64,000 nucleotides of DNA, from NCBI GenBank assembly GCA_949128115.1, contig OX421966.1:6448001-6512000 (forward strand), written 5' to 3'. Shown piece by piece: positions 12,801 through 22,869 of the stretch. The DNA comes from Anaspis maculata. Its lineage: Eukaryota > Arthropoda > Insecta > Coleoptera > Scraptiidae. The notes beneath the pieces are model-generated. The model was not told the DNA's origin and made no database searches. It was given only the letters and a program-made list of their open reading frames with translations. A program made the position numbers and the translations under genes. The first letter of the stretch is position 1, and each line of letters opens with the position of its first letter.

Positions 12801-14092
12801 TCAAAAAGTCAGAACATTTCGTCCATCGGGATCCAAGCGCGCCATACGACGCCGAGTTCCATGGCATGCACGGGCCGTTCAGGGTAGAACAACATCTTCC
12901 TCACAGTGTTCAACTGGACGCGTTCTTGGAAGCTAACAAAGAACTAGGCATACCGATAGTCGATTACAACGCAAATAAAATCGGAGCTAGCCCATCTCAA
13001 CTTAACGAAGACAACGGCAGAAGATTGGACACCGGGCGAGCTTATGTTAAACCGGTATTACGCAGATGCAACCTAAAAGTGTCAACTCACAGCTACGCTA
13101 CCAAGCTGAGAATAGAAGCCAAACGTGCCACTGGGGTTTATTTCACTAAAAACAACCGAAACTACTTGGTCAAAGCAACGAAAGAAGTGATAGTCTCAGC
13201 GGGAGCCATCGGATCGCCTCAGTTGCTGCTCTTATCTGGGATTGGTCCGAAACAGCACCTGGACGACGTAGGCATCAAGTTAGTACAAGAATCACCAGTT
13301 GGTTCCACGTTCAAGGACCATCCCAATTTCTACGGACTAGTTTTTGGAACTAACTACACCGAACCGATTAGACCTCTACAAGATTACGTTAAAGACTTCC
13401 TCAAAGGCTACGGACCCATGGCGTTACCAGGCAGCAATCAAGGTGTCGGCTTCTACGAATCGTCTTTCACCAAAGACACCGGTATTCCAGATATTGAAAT
13501 CATGATGATACCTTCGAACAGCACCAATCCTCTGGGCCAGCGAGCCTTGAATTGGCAAGACGACATCTACGAAGACCTCTGGGGACGAATCGATCCAGCT
13601 ATGCACTTCATCCTCTACGTGATATCGCTGCACGAAGAGTCGTCGGGGACTCTGAGGCTCAAATCGAAAGACCCTTTCGAGTACCCCCTGATCAACCCGA
13701 ATATTCTTTCGGACAAGAGAGACGTCCAAGTTGTACTGGACGGCATCGAAATTGGGTTGAAGCTGGCGCAGACAGAGGCATTCAAGAAACTGAACACGAC
13801 GCTCAAGGGGCGGTTGAGGGCTTGCGAGGAGGAGTTTCTCTCGAAAGAGTACTGGATGTGCGCCATCAAGAAGCTGACGTTGAACGTGTACCATCCTTCG
13901 GGAACGTGTCCCATGGGTCCTGATCCCAAAACTTCGGTGGTCGATCCGAGTTTGAAAGTGCATGGGGTGAAAGGTTTGAGGGTTGTCGACGCCAGTATAT
14001 GGCCAAAGACTCTGGCCGGGCATCCGAGTGCGCCTACTGTAATGGCAGGTGAAAAAGCCTCTGATTTAATAAAGGCCGAATACATGTTATAG
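9804..14092 (+). CDS. GMC-family oxidoreductase, glucose dehydrogenase-like (3 exons, 612 aa)
   Basis: Exons 9804-9975, 12338-12553 and 12642-14092, joined by GT-AG introns that are both phase 1; the joined frame is 613 codons including TAG. Exon 1 encodes a signal peptide, so the product is probably secreted. The FAD-binding GSGSAG is at residues ~68-73. GMC signature 1 ([19 protein letters not shown]) is at ~140-158 and signature 2 ([16 protein letters not shown]) at ~317-332. The C-terminal substrate domain has [10 protein letters not shown] with the expected catalytic His547. The second active-site position reads LAGHPSAP (His590), where many insect family members, as I recall them, have Asn in GNTNAP. 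Family members oxidise sugars or other alcohols with FAD; the substrate here is unknown. Length is usual for insect GMC proteins. Paralogues are numerous, so no symbol is given. Intron 1 is 2.36 kb and repeat-bearing; intron 2 is 88 bp. Confidence 0.95.
10845..11395. repeat. Small fold-back repeat in intron 1 of the GMC gene
   Basis: 10850-10975 and 11275-11390 are diverged inverted copies: an AAAAATATTGAAAAA...GATGGTCCTTCGAACC segment faces GGTTCGGAGGGCCATC...TTTTTTGAATATC. Just upstream and inside are AGGGTGTTTCA and AGGGTGAGTCAGAAACG words, common at ends of insect MITEs. No coding content. Confidence 0.5.
11395..11935. repeat. Degenerate GATNGA-rich simple repeat
   Basis: About 500 bp in which GATTGA, GATAGA, GATCGA and similar words recur (for example GGATCTAGGATCTAGG near 11850). 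The long minus-strand ORF here is an artefact of this low-complexity composition. Confidence 0.5.
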
Positions 14093-14559
14093 AAATATTG
14101 ATATAGGTACGAGTCTCCCAAAATAGGTTCGCATAATTTACATTGTGGATGTCCCAAGATAAACTGGGAAATACCTATCTGATTTCTTTGAACAGAGTTC
14201 AACATCAAGCGAAATACAGTTCTCCAAATTTCATTTTCTGTTTTTTCATAAATAAGTCATGAACGGGTCAAGGTTTTTGGCTGAAATTTTCCAGAGACTA
14301 GTTTCAAATGATTACCTGCTTATCACTCGAGTTTCTACTAGAATTCAACTATTGGTTTCAAATCTGGCTGGTTCTGATGGCTCGTGAAGACAGTCGAATT
14401 AAAAAAAAACTTCAAAGGGAGTCATTGTCATTATATTAACTGGAAACTTTCCTCTGTAAACTATGCAAACTGCGAACTATTCCTGAGAGACCTACTATAA
14501 GTTGACGGCTTTCGAATGCATAAAGTCCTTTTTTTAAGACAGATAAATGGATTGCTTTT

Positions 14560-14840
14560 TTTTTAATCGTTTATTTAACGTCGGCCTATTTCCGCAACGA
14601 GGCCTAATACCGACGCCGGTGGATGCTTTCCTCCACTATACCGGAAATTTTGCCGAACCCCTGTGTGTTCCAACACAGGGTAGGGATTTTTAACGACCAC
14701 CAACATCGCATGGGGTCGGCACCATCGTTCGTATTTTACGTGCTATGCGACACACGGCGCGTCTTGCATTTAGCAAGCATTCCAACTAAACCAAGGAGCT
14801 TGTTTTCGAGGAAATGGATTGCTTGTTTTCAAATAAATAA
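14560..14840. repeat. GC-rich repeat-like block with a hairpin, downstream of the GMC gene
   Basis: After a TTTTTTTT run the base composition changes abruptly: GTCGGCCTATTTCCGC, GACGCCGGTGG and so on. An 8-bp stem CCCTGTGT/ACACAGGG with a 6-nt loop sits near 14660-14685. It looks like the 3' end of a retroposon, but I recognise no family. No gene is seen in 14093-15832 apart from this and the SINE-like segment. Confidence 0.3.
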
Positions 14841-15007
14841 GTTATTGATTTCTACCCTTACAGCTGTTGTTTTATTCAGTGAAATGGGGAAATGTGCAAT
14901 GATCATATGTATTGACGTAGGTCGGTGCCTGAATGAATGAAATCAAGTACTGTCCAGGTGAAAAAATATTTAAAAAAATCTTTGGCGCCAAGAATGGAAT
15001 AGAACCG

Positions 15008-15115
15008 GCTTGAAGCTCAGAAGTTAAGCGCAGCACGACACCAACCTGGAGGTCCCAGGATCAGATCCGACCGGCAGCAAGGTGCGAAAATCAGTTCTAC
15101 CCCAGAGATAAGGTA
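15008..15115 (+). mobile_element. tRNA-like SINE fragment (tentative)
   Basis: AAGCTCAGAAGTTAAG resembles a diverged box A or a 5S-like internal promoter. About 35 bp later GGATCAGATCC resembles a diverged box B (GGTTCGANTCC). It does not fold into an obvious intact tRNA. Surrounding sequence is rich in TAGGTA/TACCTA words. Confidence 0.35.
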
Positions 15116-15832
15116 GGTATAGGTTAGATTTTATGTAAGCTACGCCACTGGAATCCCGCCAGATTAACCTGTATGTAGGTACTATAGGTACTCGACTAGG
15201 TATAACATGACAATAAACGATTAATATACGACAGTAGGTAAATTTCGTACCTGATGCTAGGAAGTAGTAGTTATCGTACAGCAATGGGCAATAATCCATC
15301 TTTTTTCGACTAGGTAGGTAATCAGGCAACTTCAACAATTTTAACACTAAGTGTCAACAATTCTATCATTTTGCCTTGTGGTTACACGACACGTCGAGTG
15401 CTTACATTATTTTATTTGTGAGATTAGCGAGCAATATGAACATTGGTAACTTCCAAGGAATGTGCAAAAGCCATGCGCATGTGACTTCACATTAGAACAG
15501 CGATGCGAAGTATTAACAAAATGGTGATGTTCTGACGTTCACATAGGCATGCAGTGAGTACCTATCTACAGTACATAGTTCCTCATTCATCAAAAATTCG
15601 TTCTTTATAGAATCAGAATCAACTACCTACATACCTGCACATAGGTAGGCTACCTAATATTTATGAGGATTGCTACTGTTCCCATTCAGAACAGGATACG
15701 TAGGTAGTTAGGCAGGTACTTGATTTAGTTGAAATCTAATTAAAATACAATCACAACAATCAGTGCACCTCCTAGATATACTGAGATCTCACCTAAGTAC
15801 CTACTAATGATGACTATTGCAGATCGTCAATC

Positions 15833-17071
15833 ATGGAGGATATAGATCGGTGTCAACAATGTTCATATGAGTTTGAATTGAAGTTTCAACTAGAACACCA
15901 CCTTCAACGGGCTCACGAAAATATCTACGCAGCTGAACTGTTCCATGCCTTCGTTGAACCCGAGCAGTATTCATGCATTTGCTGCGAATTCAAGGGTTAT
16001 TACAAATGGGACTTGTACGAACACTGCAAACAAAAACACCACGTCAGGATCGACGACCACATGGAGCAAGGCTCATTTTGCAATGAACAAATTCATTGTT
16101 ATCCCAGCGATTCTATCCAGTTCAAGTCCGATTCCTCTGTGCTTCTGGTGGAACACACGGATTCCCATCGATTGGCAGCAGCACTTGCATTACCATCACA
16201 CGCCAATACAGTTGACAATGTTGATAACTTTCCGAACACTAAATGTTCAAACTTCGCTTCAAACAATACAAAGCGAAAGAAAGATACTGAAAAGCACAAC
16301 ATCCTGCCTCATGCTTCTCTTGAAGAGATAAAATGTTTCCAGTGTGTCAAGTGCCCATATAAAAGCCATAAGAGATATTATTTGAAGAGACACATGTGGA
16401 AACATGCTGCCGCTGAAGATGACGTTCGGTTTCACTGTGCAAAGTGTCCATATAAAAGCAACTGGAAACAAAATATGGATAAACACGTCATGTTGAAACA
16501 TGCTGCCGCTGAAGACATCGAATGCTCGATCGAATGGTTCCATTGTGTAAAGTGTTCATATAAATGCAAATGGAAACCTAATTTGAAGATGCACATGTTG
16601 AAACATGCTGCCGCTGAAGACATCGAATGGTTCCATTGTGCAGAGTGTTCATATAAAAGCAACTGGAAACCTTATTTGAAGATGCACATGCGAGTGCACA
16701 TGTCGAAACCTGCTGCCGATAAAGACATCAAACGGTTCCACTGTTCACAGTGTCCGTTCGCCACCAAACAGAAGAAGTATTTGAAGACGCACATGTTGAA
16801 ACATGCTGCTGCTGAAGACATTGCTTGGTTCGAATGTAAAAAGTGCCCATTCAAAACCAACCGTAAAACTATTTTGACGAGGCACATGTTGAAACATGCT
16901 CCCGCTGAAGATAGATACCGCTTGGTTGCAATGCGGCAAGTGTTCACTTCAAACCAAATACAAGGGCGCGCTGAAGCGGCACATGTTGAAACATGTGGCC
17001 GCCGAAGATGTAGCTTGGTCACAATGTGCCGAGTGTTCGTTCAAAACCAAATAGGTACAAGGACGCACTGA
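15833..17071 (+). CDS. C2H2 zinc-finger protein, 3' end frameshifted
   Basis: Open frame of 412 codons. A CAG acceptor-like site ends at 15822, just before the ATG, so an upstream non-coding exon is possible. Two isolated N-terminal fingers (C7/C10/H23/H28, then CICCEFKGYYKWDLYEH) are followed by a ~70-residue spacer. Then comes a tandem array of six fingers of the form F-x-C-x2-C-P/S-Y/F-K...H-x3-H, each linked by KHAAAEDIEWFHC-like spacers. Family role: sequence-specific DNA or RNA binding in the nucleus; target unknown. After about residue 360 the frame leaves the finger pattern because of a small insertion near 16912-16918, so the last ~50 residues are out-of-frame translation of two further fingers. 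The finger unit is also repeated at the DNA level (~93 bp). Gene or recent pseudogene cannot be decided from sequence. Confidence 0.75.
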   Translation: MEDIDRCQQCSYEFELKFQLEHHLQRAHENIYAAELFHAFVEPEQYSCICCEFKGYYKWDLYEHCKQKHHVRIDDHMEQGSFCNEQIHCYPSDSIQFKSDSSVLLVEHTDSHRLAAALALPSHANTVDNVDNFPNTKCSNFASNNTKRKKDTEKHNILPHASLEEIKCFQCVKCPYKSHKRYYLKRHMWKHAAAEDDVRFHCAKCPYKSNWKQNMDKHVMLKHAAAEDIECSIEWFHCVKCSYKCKWKPNLKMHMLKHAAAEDIEWFHCAECSYKSNWKPYLKMHMRVHMSKPAADKDIKRFHCSQCPFATKQKKYLKTHMLKHAAAEDIAWFECKKCPFKTNRKTILTRHMLKHAPAEDRYRLVAMRQVFTSNQIQGRAEAAHVETCGRRRCSLVTMCRVFVQNQIGTRTH

Positions 17072-17490
17072 AGCGGCATAATATGTTGAAACATGCGGCC
17101 GCTGAAGATGTCGCTTGGTTACAATGTGCTGAGTGTTCATTCAAAGCTAAATTGAAGGGCGCGTTGAATCAGCACATGTTGACACATGCTTCCATTCAAG
17201 ACATCAAATGGTTCCACTGTGCAAAGTGTTCATCCAAATTCAAACGCAAATTCGAGTTAACCAGGCACATATTAACCAGGTGTAAAGTGCTCATTTAATA
17301 TTTACCAAATACAAAGGCGAGTTAAAACAGAACATGTTAAACCATGCTCTGCCGCTGAAGACCTCGATCGTTTGGTTATAATGTGCGAAGTGTTCATTTC
17401 AAGCCAAACGCAAGGACGGGTTGATACAGCACATGTTGAAACATGCCACCGGTGAAAACAGCAAATTCTTCCGCTGTGCAAAGTAACCAT
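17072..17490 (+). pseudogene. Decayed continuation of the zinc-finger array
   Basis: Finger codons continue past the frameshifts. 17090-17298 encodes two more fingers in another frame (WLQCAECSFKAK, then WFHCAKCSSKFKRK) and ends with TAA. 17305-17490 holds further remnants (TACAAAGGCGAGTTAAAACAG; CACATGTTGAAACATGCC) broken by several stops. Compared with neighbouring units there is an extra ~4 bp near 16912, an extra ~4 bp (AGGT/GGTA) near 17052, where it creates a TAG, and an extra 3 bp near 17076. Confidence 0.7.
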
Positions 17491-17941
17491 ATCCATACCT
17501 AATCTTCATTTTCTTGTTCGATTTCACAATTCAGGTAGGTATCTACCCCAGTTGCAAAGAAATATTGAAGGAATATTCGAAAAAAATATTCATATGATAT
17601 TAAAACGACAGATTTCTTCATTTTACAGGGGAAATATTAAAATTCAATATTTATCAATATTCAATTTGAATATCTATCCCATATTAGTTGCATTACACTA
17701 GTGAATATTCAAATCGAATATTAATACTTACCTACCTAATTGTTACCTATACGTTGTGTTTTACCTACTTTAGAAATTTTGTTTGTTTTAATTTTGTTTA
17801 AAACGGCGTCCTTAAACTGAACGTGCTAGAAGGCCTGCGAGACAGATGCACAGAATAATATATCAAAGAGTGGCTGTGGAGGACTTGAAGAGAATAAAGC
17901 GTTGCTCAAGAGCTAGTGGTGTTCTCTTGCAGTAAAGTGTA
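17491..17941. other. Intergenic, AT-rich; nothing recognised
   Basis: 17560-17710 contains several AATATTC/GAATATT words forming a loose local repeat. No gene is seen before the transposon at 17942. Confidence 0.4.
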
Positions 17942-18296
17942 GGGGAAGTGTGGCGATGATGGCCCCCTTTTTTTTTTTTTTTTTTTTTTTCATTTTTCAG
18001 TTTTAGTGCCCTAAGTAGCTTTGATTTGCATACAATTGAGGATTTATATCAAGGATATCATAATCAAGATATATATGTGTATAAAAAACACTCATATTGA
18101 CTATTTTTATCTTTATTTATCAATTTAAAATTTTTGACAAAGGTGCCATCATATCAAACCATTTGATATGATGGCACCCTCTATTTAGGTATGATAGTCC
18201 TAACAACATAAAAGGTATTAGTGAAACAAATATGTGTAATTCAGTACAAAAGTAGGTAAAAAAAAATTCTTAATGAAAGAAAGACAAAAATTAATC

Positions 18297-18698
18297 TTAT
18301 TCACAAATTTGGCAAATAAAATTTTTGGTTTTTGGATCCTTTCCGGCACAAGCAGCGTGGGCCCAGTTTACACATGATTGACATCTGAGCCAGACCTCTT
18401 TGGATTTAGACCAGGAATATAATTCGTTGCAATATATGCAAGGCACATCCTCGTCATCTTCCTCTTCAAAATCCATTTGTGTGCTCTCTTCTTCATCTTG
18501 TTCCTCAAAAATCTTCAATTTCCTCTTCGCTGCTCTTGCTAATTTTTCTCTTTCTTTTTGCTGCTTTGCACTTTCTATCGCTTTTTCAGTTTCAATGTCC
18601 GGTATTGAATTGATTACGCCTGTTTTCCCTTTCTTTCTTGGTTTTCGTATCTTTCCCTGGAATTCTGACGCTTTTGGTAGAGGAGAAATTTGCTCCAC
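18297..18698 (-). pseudogene. C-terminal part of a pogo/Tigger-like transposase with PHD-like finger
   Basis: 133-codon frame ending in a TAA. A Lys/Arg-rich segment is followed by a long acidic stretch (EEQDEEES...DFEEEDDEDV), then a Cys/His cluster CIYCNELYSWSKSK...RCQSC..WAHAACAG...FICQICE. This acidic region plus PHD-like ending is common at the C-terminus of insect DDE_1 (Tigger/jerky-like) transposases. The ATG at 18698 is just the first Met after the deletion junction, so this is a fragment. Confidence 0.8.
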
Positions 18699-18760
18699 AG
18701 TAACAGAAAGCTTTGTTATCGCTGCTACGCCTTTTGAAGTGCCTGCTCTGCCAACATCTC

Positions 18761-18795
18761 GACCTGACCTGACCTGACCTGACCTGACCTGACCT
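18761..18795. repeat. Pentanucleotide repeat (GACCT)x7 at the deletion junction
   Basis: Seven perfect GACCT units lie exactly between the two retained pieces of the transposase, suggesting that the repeat was produced at, or promoted, the internal deletion. Confidence 0.9.
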
Positions 18796-19001
18796 CAGGT
18801 CGGACGACAGCCTCCAAGGCCGGCTTTCGTGTGGCCCATATTGTTTCCAACTCTACGACGCAGGGTAGTTCGTGGTACGTTAAATGTTTTAGAAGCCTGC
18901 TTGCAGCCCATCTTCTTTTGTTGCAAGTTTTCCACGGCTTCTTGCATGTTTTCCTCCCTCCATACTTGGCGAGGAGGCCACACACTTTTGCTTTTGGGCA
19001 T
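18795..19001 (-). pseudogene. HTH_psq N-terminal domain of a pogo-like transposase (fragment)
   Basis: 68-codon frame. The segment with WREENMQEAVENLQQKKMG, then ASKTFNVPRTTLRRRV, matches the pipsqueak-type helix-turn-helix that opens pogo/Tigger transposases and binds the element's ends. It stops right at the pentanucleotide array, where the rest of the transposase should follow. Confidence 0.8.
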
Positions 19002-19544
19002 TTTTCAAGTTAGTGAAGATATGCATATGCATGAACCCTGTAAAAACCACCACCATTAGCCAAACCATCACCAAAAACAACATTTTAGATCTATTTGATA
19101 TGATGGCCCCCTATGCCATTATATCAACTGCTTGGGGTGCCATCATATCAGAAATACAAAATTGTAAACTTTTTTCATTCAGATATCCTAACCTGAAGGC
19201 AACTTTCAAAGTGAAACATATTTAGGAAGCTCAATGTTCATTCTTTCACATGTGCCACCCACAATTGGCAAATAATTATGCATGCGATTACAAACGAGTT
19301 TCATTAGTAGACTAGAAAAAACTTTTGTACTTACAAATAATTTCACCGTCAACCTCCAACGGCTCAATGCACTCCACTGACATAGCTTTGCCGCAGTAGA
19401 GCCATGGCGGTCTTTTCATCGCGAGCAATGTGTCAAATTTGTTCAATTCAAATAAATACCGCCAATATGGAAAGGGGGCCATCATATCTGTGGGGCCATC
19501 AAATCGACACTTCCCCTAGTTGAAATTGAGAAATCCAGCAAGCA

Positions 19545-19799
19545 TCAACAGTCCACTACATCGATGAACACATTGGCCCTTTGAGCCGGATCTTGGCTAC
19601 AAATTCTTTGCTTCACACAGTTGTGCAAGATCATGCACGGCCCAGCTGTCCAGCGGAATAATCGCGGAAGCGTGCAGCGAAATAAACGACAAAATCGAGT
19701 GAGGATTGGAACGTACAGTGGGCCAGCTATTGCGTCGCGGCTGGCAGCCATACAATCATTTATTCTCTGCAGCTCAGTGCAACTGTACCGCGAAAACAT
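19545..19799 (-). pseudogene. Possible Harbinger (HARBI1-like) nuclease fragment
   Basis: Minus-strand frame with CMILHNCVKQR, resembling the CxVLHNxC segment near the C-terminus of PIF/Harbinger nucleases. The rest does not align convincingly, and the catalytic DDE residues are not present. It adjoins the pogo insertion. Confidence 0.35.
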
Positions 19800-20039
19800 T
19801 TATCGTGCTTCACCAAGAAGTGAATTTCGTGGGTGTGGTTCAAGCAGTTTTAGAAGAGAAGAAGTGCCCCAAGCACGAGCTCTTGCACGCTTGGCGGCTC
19901 CGATCCCCGATCCCATCATTGTGGATTTCACAAGACGCCGCCGTTCGTCTGGACCAAGGTACATTTCGAGTCGGTTTAAACGACTCAGTCCAATAATTGA
20001 TCGTGTTGAGGAAATTCAAACGCATTTTCGAGTTCAAAA

Positions 20040-20985
20040 TTTCAGCTGAAACAGTTGAGTCAGAGTGGGTTTCACAGTTTGAAAACAGTTATTTTGCAGT
20101 ACTTTCACAAGCCAAATCCGTTGTTGTTAAAGCGGAGTCAGGCAGAGGCGCTATTCCGGGTGCCTTCTTTGATGAAGTCTGTATTGGTTCAGGAGACATG
20201 ACAAAGACCTTAGGTCTCGATCGGTCACCAACTGAAAATACAGTGGATTGTAAGATTTCAACTTTCAAAACCACAACGGAAGTAATAACTACAAAAAGAT
20301 CCTTGCTATCGGAGCAAGCCAGATATTTGACCCGTCAGGTCTTTTGAGTCCATCCACAATAATTGGCGAAACGATTCTGCAACAGTTGTGGCAGCTGAGT
20401 GTTTGGGACGACAGGGTTCCTCAATCAATTGCTAATAGATGGCGAAGATTGCGGGCGCATCTCATTCTTTTGAATCATGTGTACGATATCCCACGACGTG
20501 TTATATACAAAGTGCGTAGTAGAATCGAACTGCATTGTTTTTTCCGATGCATCGGGAATCGCATATGCGCATCATGCATTTACATGAAGTCAGTTGATTC
20601 TGAGGGAGCCGTCCACTCGAACCTTTTGTGTGCAAAGGCAAATGTAGCTTCTCTGGAGCAAATCATGACTCTGCGATTGGAACTATGTGGGGCTCATCTT
20701 TCTGCCAAACTAGTGTCAAATGCTCAAAAAGTCTTCGTCTCAGTCACCGTGTAGCGGATATTCGGACGAGGTGCAAGACTGCCAGTTGAGCACATATATA
20801 CCAACACAGGATAATCTCGCCGATCTTGTATCTCGCGGTGTGTCTCCAGCCCTCTTGAAGGAGACAAGGCTATGGTGGAACGGCCCTGTATGGTTGTCCA
20901 TGGAGAAGTCACATTGGCCCAATAAACTGCCAGACATCTTCGATGATTCTTTGCCCGAGGTTAAAAATGTGGAAAGGACATTTGT
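20040..20985 (+). pseudogene. BEL/Pao retrotransposon pol fragment
   Basis: Frames broken by frameshifts read through a segment typical of BEL/Pao pol between reverse transcriptase and integrase (Peptidase_A17 region): KTLGLDRSP; ITTKRSLLSEQAR; then, after a shift near 20340, STIIGETILQQLW, HSNLLCAKANVASLE and LRLELCGAHLSAKL; then NLADLVSRGVSPALL..WWNGPVWL. The order is colinear with the family. There is no intact reverse transcriptase or integrase, and no LTR was identified. Confidence 0.8.
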
Positions 20986-21710
20986 TGTGAGAAATTTCGA
21001 AAGTGCATTTGGAACCAAACGATTCTCGACACACAGAAAATTGATAAGAACCACTGCGTTCTGCTTTCGATCCGTGAACAATTGTGAACTGAAGTTCGAA
21101 TCAACAACAATAACGCTTTCTTTGAAGCTGATTTTATAGTCTGATGAACATGCCTCTCGGCTGCTCCATTCGACTGTGGGTGATATGGCGGAGATTTCAA
21201 GACGGCAACTCCGTTCACATCACAACATTTATTGAGCTCAGTCGACATGAATGGTGGACCATTATTGCTTAACAGATTTTCTGGCAAACCCATGATAGAG
21301 GAAGTTTTTTTCAGCTTCTCGATTGTTTCAGTTACGCTACATCCCTTCTTTATGCAATGGACATCCATTCACTTCGACTTACTATAGACAATTGATAAAA
21401 ATGGTACCCCTTCCATGTGAAAAAAAAATCGATGTAAACTCTCTGGAACACATTTTCTGTTTTGGGCCATGACACAAGGTTTCTCTCGCTATTGTTTTGG
21501 CTGGATTGCCACATCAAAACTATTGACAAGATTTTCAATGTCTTGTTGTAACCCTGGTCACCAGAGAACGACCTTGCCAACATTTTCGCCCTCACAATTC
21601 CCAGATGAGTTTCATGGATAAGACTTAGCAAGTTTTTGCGCAACCCCTGAGGTACAACCACCCGTATTCCGACCATTAAACAACTCTGCTCCACTGAAAG
21701 TTTATTTCTT
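20986..21710 (-). pseudogene. Ty3/gypsy integrase fragment (minus strand)
   Basis: Reading the minus strand from ~21694 to ~20986: an H2C2-like segment (LLSLIHETHLGIVRAKMLAR), then PKTENVFQRVYIDFF, MGLPENLLSNNGPPFMS and LKSPPYHPQSNGAAERH. This is the order of a gypsy integrase core, where N in NNGPPF replaces the usual catalytic Asp of DNG. At least one frameshift separates the two halves. It lies tail to head against the plus-strand gypsy copy that follows. Confidence 0.8.
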
Positions 21711-22740
21711 TACAGGAAATATGGCTCAAGTACAAAGACCTAGTACCTTGGCATGCTACCAGCCGAGTAATGGAGAGAATCCATTTGGACTATTTGAAGT
21801 TCAAAGAGGCCAACTTTTTGGTAATGGTGGATGCCTATTCTTTCTGGATAGAGGCGTGGAGTGTCAAACGGGCGACGGCTCGAGAAACGATCGCAAAGTT
21901 GAGAACGGTGCTCGCAACATTCGGAATGCCGGACAGTGTGGTAACAAAAAACGGCCAGCCCTTCAGCTCTGCAGAATTTGTGGAATTTTGCCTAGAAAAT
22001 GACGTGAAAGTGATAAAAACTCCACCATATCATTCACCATTTGATGGATTGGCCGAGAAATGGTTAGATCCAAGCTCAAGAAAATGACGTATCAATTATG
22101 TCCTTCAACTTCACTGAAGCTGTTGTTGGTGAACGTGGTCTTCCATTTGAGGAACACACCTGGCACGGTTTCGGGAAAATGCCCAGCAGAATTCGTTTAC
22201 CGATACGCCCCAAAAACCAGACTGAGCGCCATGAAGCCGTCTTTTGGGAGGTTGAGTTCTTTAAGCAGCCGACGGGACGCACAACCCAAGGAATTTCTTC
22301 GCAATGAAAAGGTCAAGGTCAAGAAGCCTACCGGAGGTTGAGAAATCGGTGAAATTGTCAGAAGATGCAGCAAAGTTACATACATGGTCCAATGTAATCA
22401 AAGGGAACGGCTGTTCCATGCCGATCAAAATGCGAAGACTGAGTTCAGCTGTTGCAGAGGAGAGAAAGGACAAACCGGTAGATCTACAAATGCTGCTTCC
22501 CCCTCGAAGAATGTCAGAAGGTTCCAGCGATCAACCGCCTAGAGAAAACAAATTCGACGGAAACATAAAACGGAAGAGGACAAGGACAAGAGAATCTTCC
22601 ATGTCCGGTGAGAGGTGGATATCCGGGACCCAAAGCGGAAGTTCTAAATCCGACAGAATTGGACATGCCTGTAAAGAAGTCTTCAAACACGCCAGTTACT
22701 TTAAGAAGGTCAGCAGGGCAACACAAGCCGCCAAAAATAT
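21711..22740 (+). pseudogene. Ty3/gypsy integrase fragment (plus strand)
   Basis: 21770-22087 reads as an integrase core: ERIHLDYLKFKEANFLVMVD, ATFGMPDSVVTKNGQPFSS, KVIKTPPYHSPFDGLAEKW. The second catalytic position is Asn in KNG where Asp is expected. 22060-22341 continues out of frame with LRNTPGTVSGKCPAEFVYRY, the post-core segment. After ~22345 the reading frame has stops; the 236-codon ORF at 22304 is in the wrong frame for the element and is not a host gene. Confidence 0.8.
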
Positions 22741-22869
22741 TGGATTTATAAAATACAAATATTTACGTACTTCGGTACTATTTACTGGAGTTGACGTTCA
22801 CGGAATTATTGTTCGTTTAGTTGTTTTTCTTGTTTCAAGTATTGTCAGTTCACTTGTTCAGTTATTAAT

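Larger units (their letters stand above)
17942..19515 (-). mobile_element. pogo/Tigger-like DNA transposon, internally deleted
   Basis: Ends are inverted repeats: GGGGAAGTGT at 17942 faces ACACTTCCCC ending at 19515. They are flanked by TA on both sides (17940-17941 and 19516-19517), the target duplication expected for Tc1/mariner/pogo elements. Inside, on the minus strand, are the N-terminal DNA-binding domain (18795-19001) and the C-terminal PHD-like end (18297-18698) of a transposase, while the DDE catalytic middle is absent. Subterminal ATGATGGCMCC words recur in both orientations (17957, ~18145, ~18170, 19100, 19140, 19480, 19490). These are candidate transposase-binding sites. The copy cannot encode its own transposase. 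Confidence 0.85.

Noticed and set aside
12623..14092. GMC oxidoreductase starting at the ATG at 12623
   Set aside because: That ATG lies in the 88-bp intron. The splice acceptor at 12641 and the upstream exons with signal peptide and GSGSAG complete the protein in phase.
13424..14208. Long minus-strand ORFs opposite the GMC exon 3
   Set aside because: Antisense shadows of a well-conserved coding exon, with no domain of their own.
16259..17140. Several minus-strand ORFs across the zinc-finger array
   Set aside because: Repetitive antisense translations of the ~93-bp finger unit.
18400..18777. Plus-strand ORF rich in Ser and Phe
   Set aside because: Antisense shadow of the acidic C-terminal part of the pogo-like transposase.
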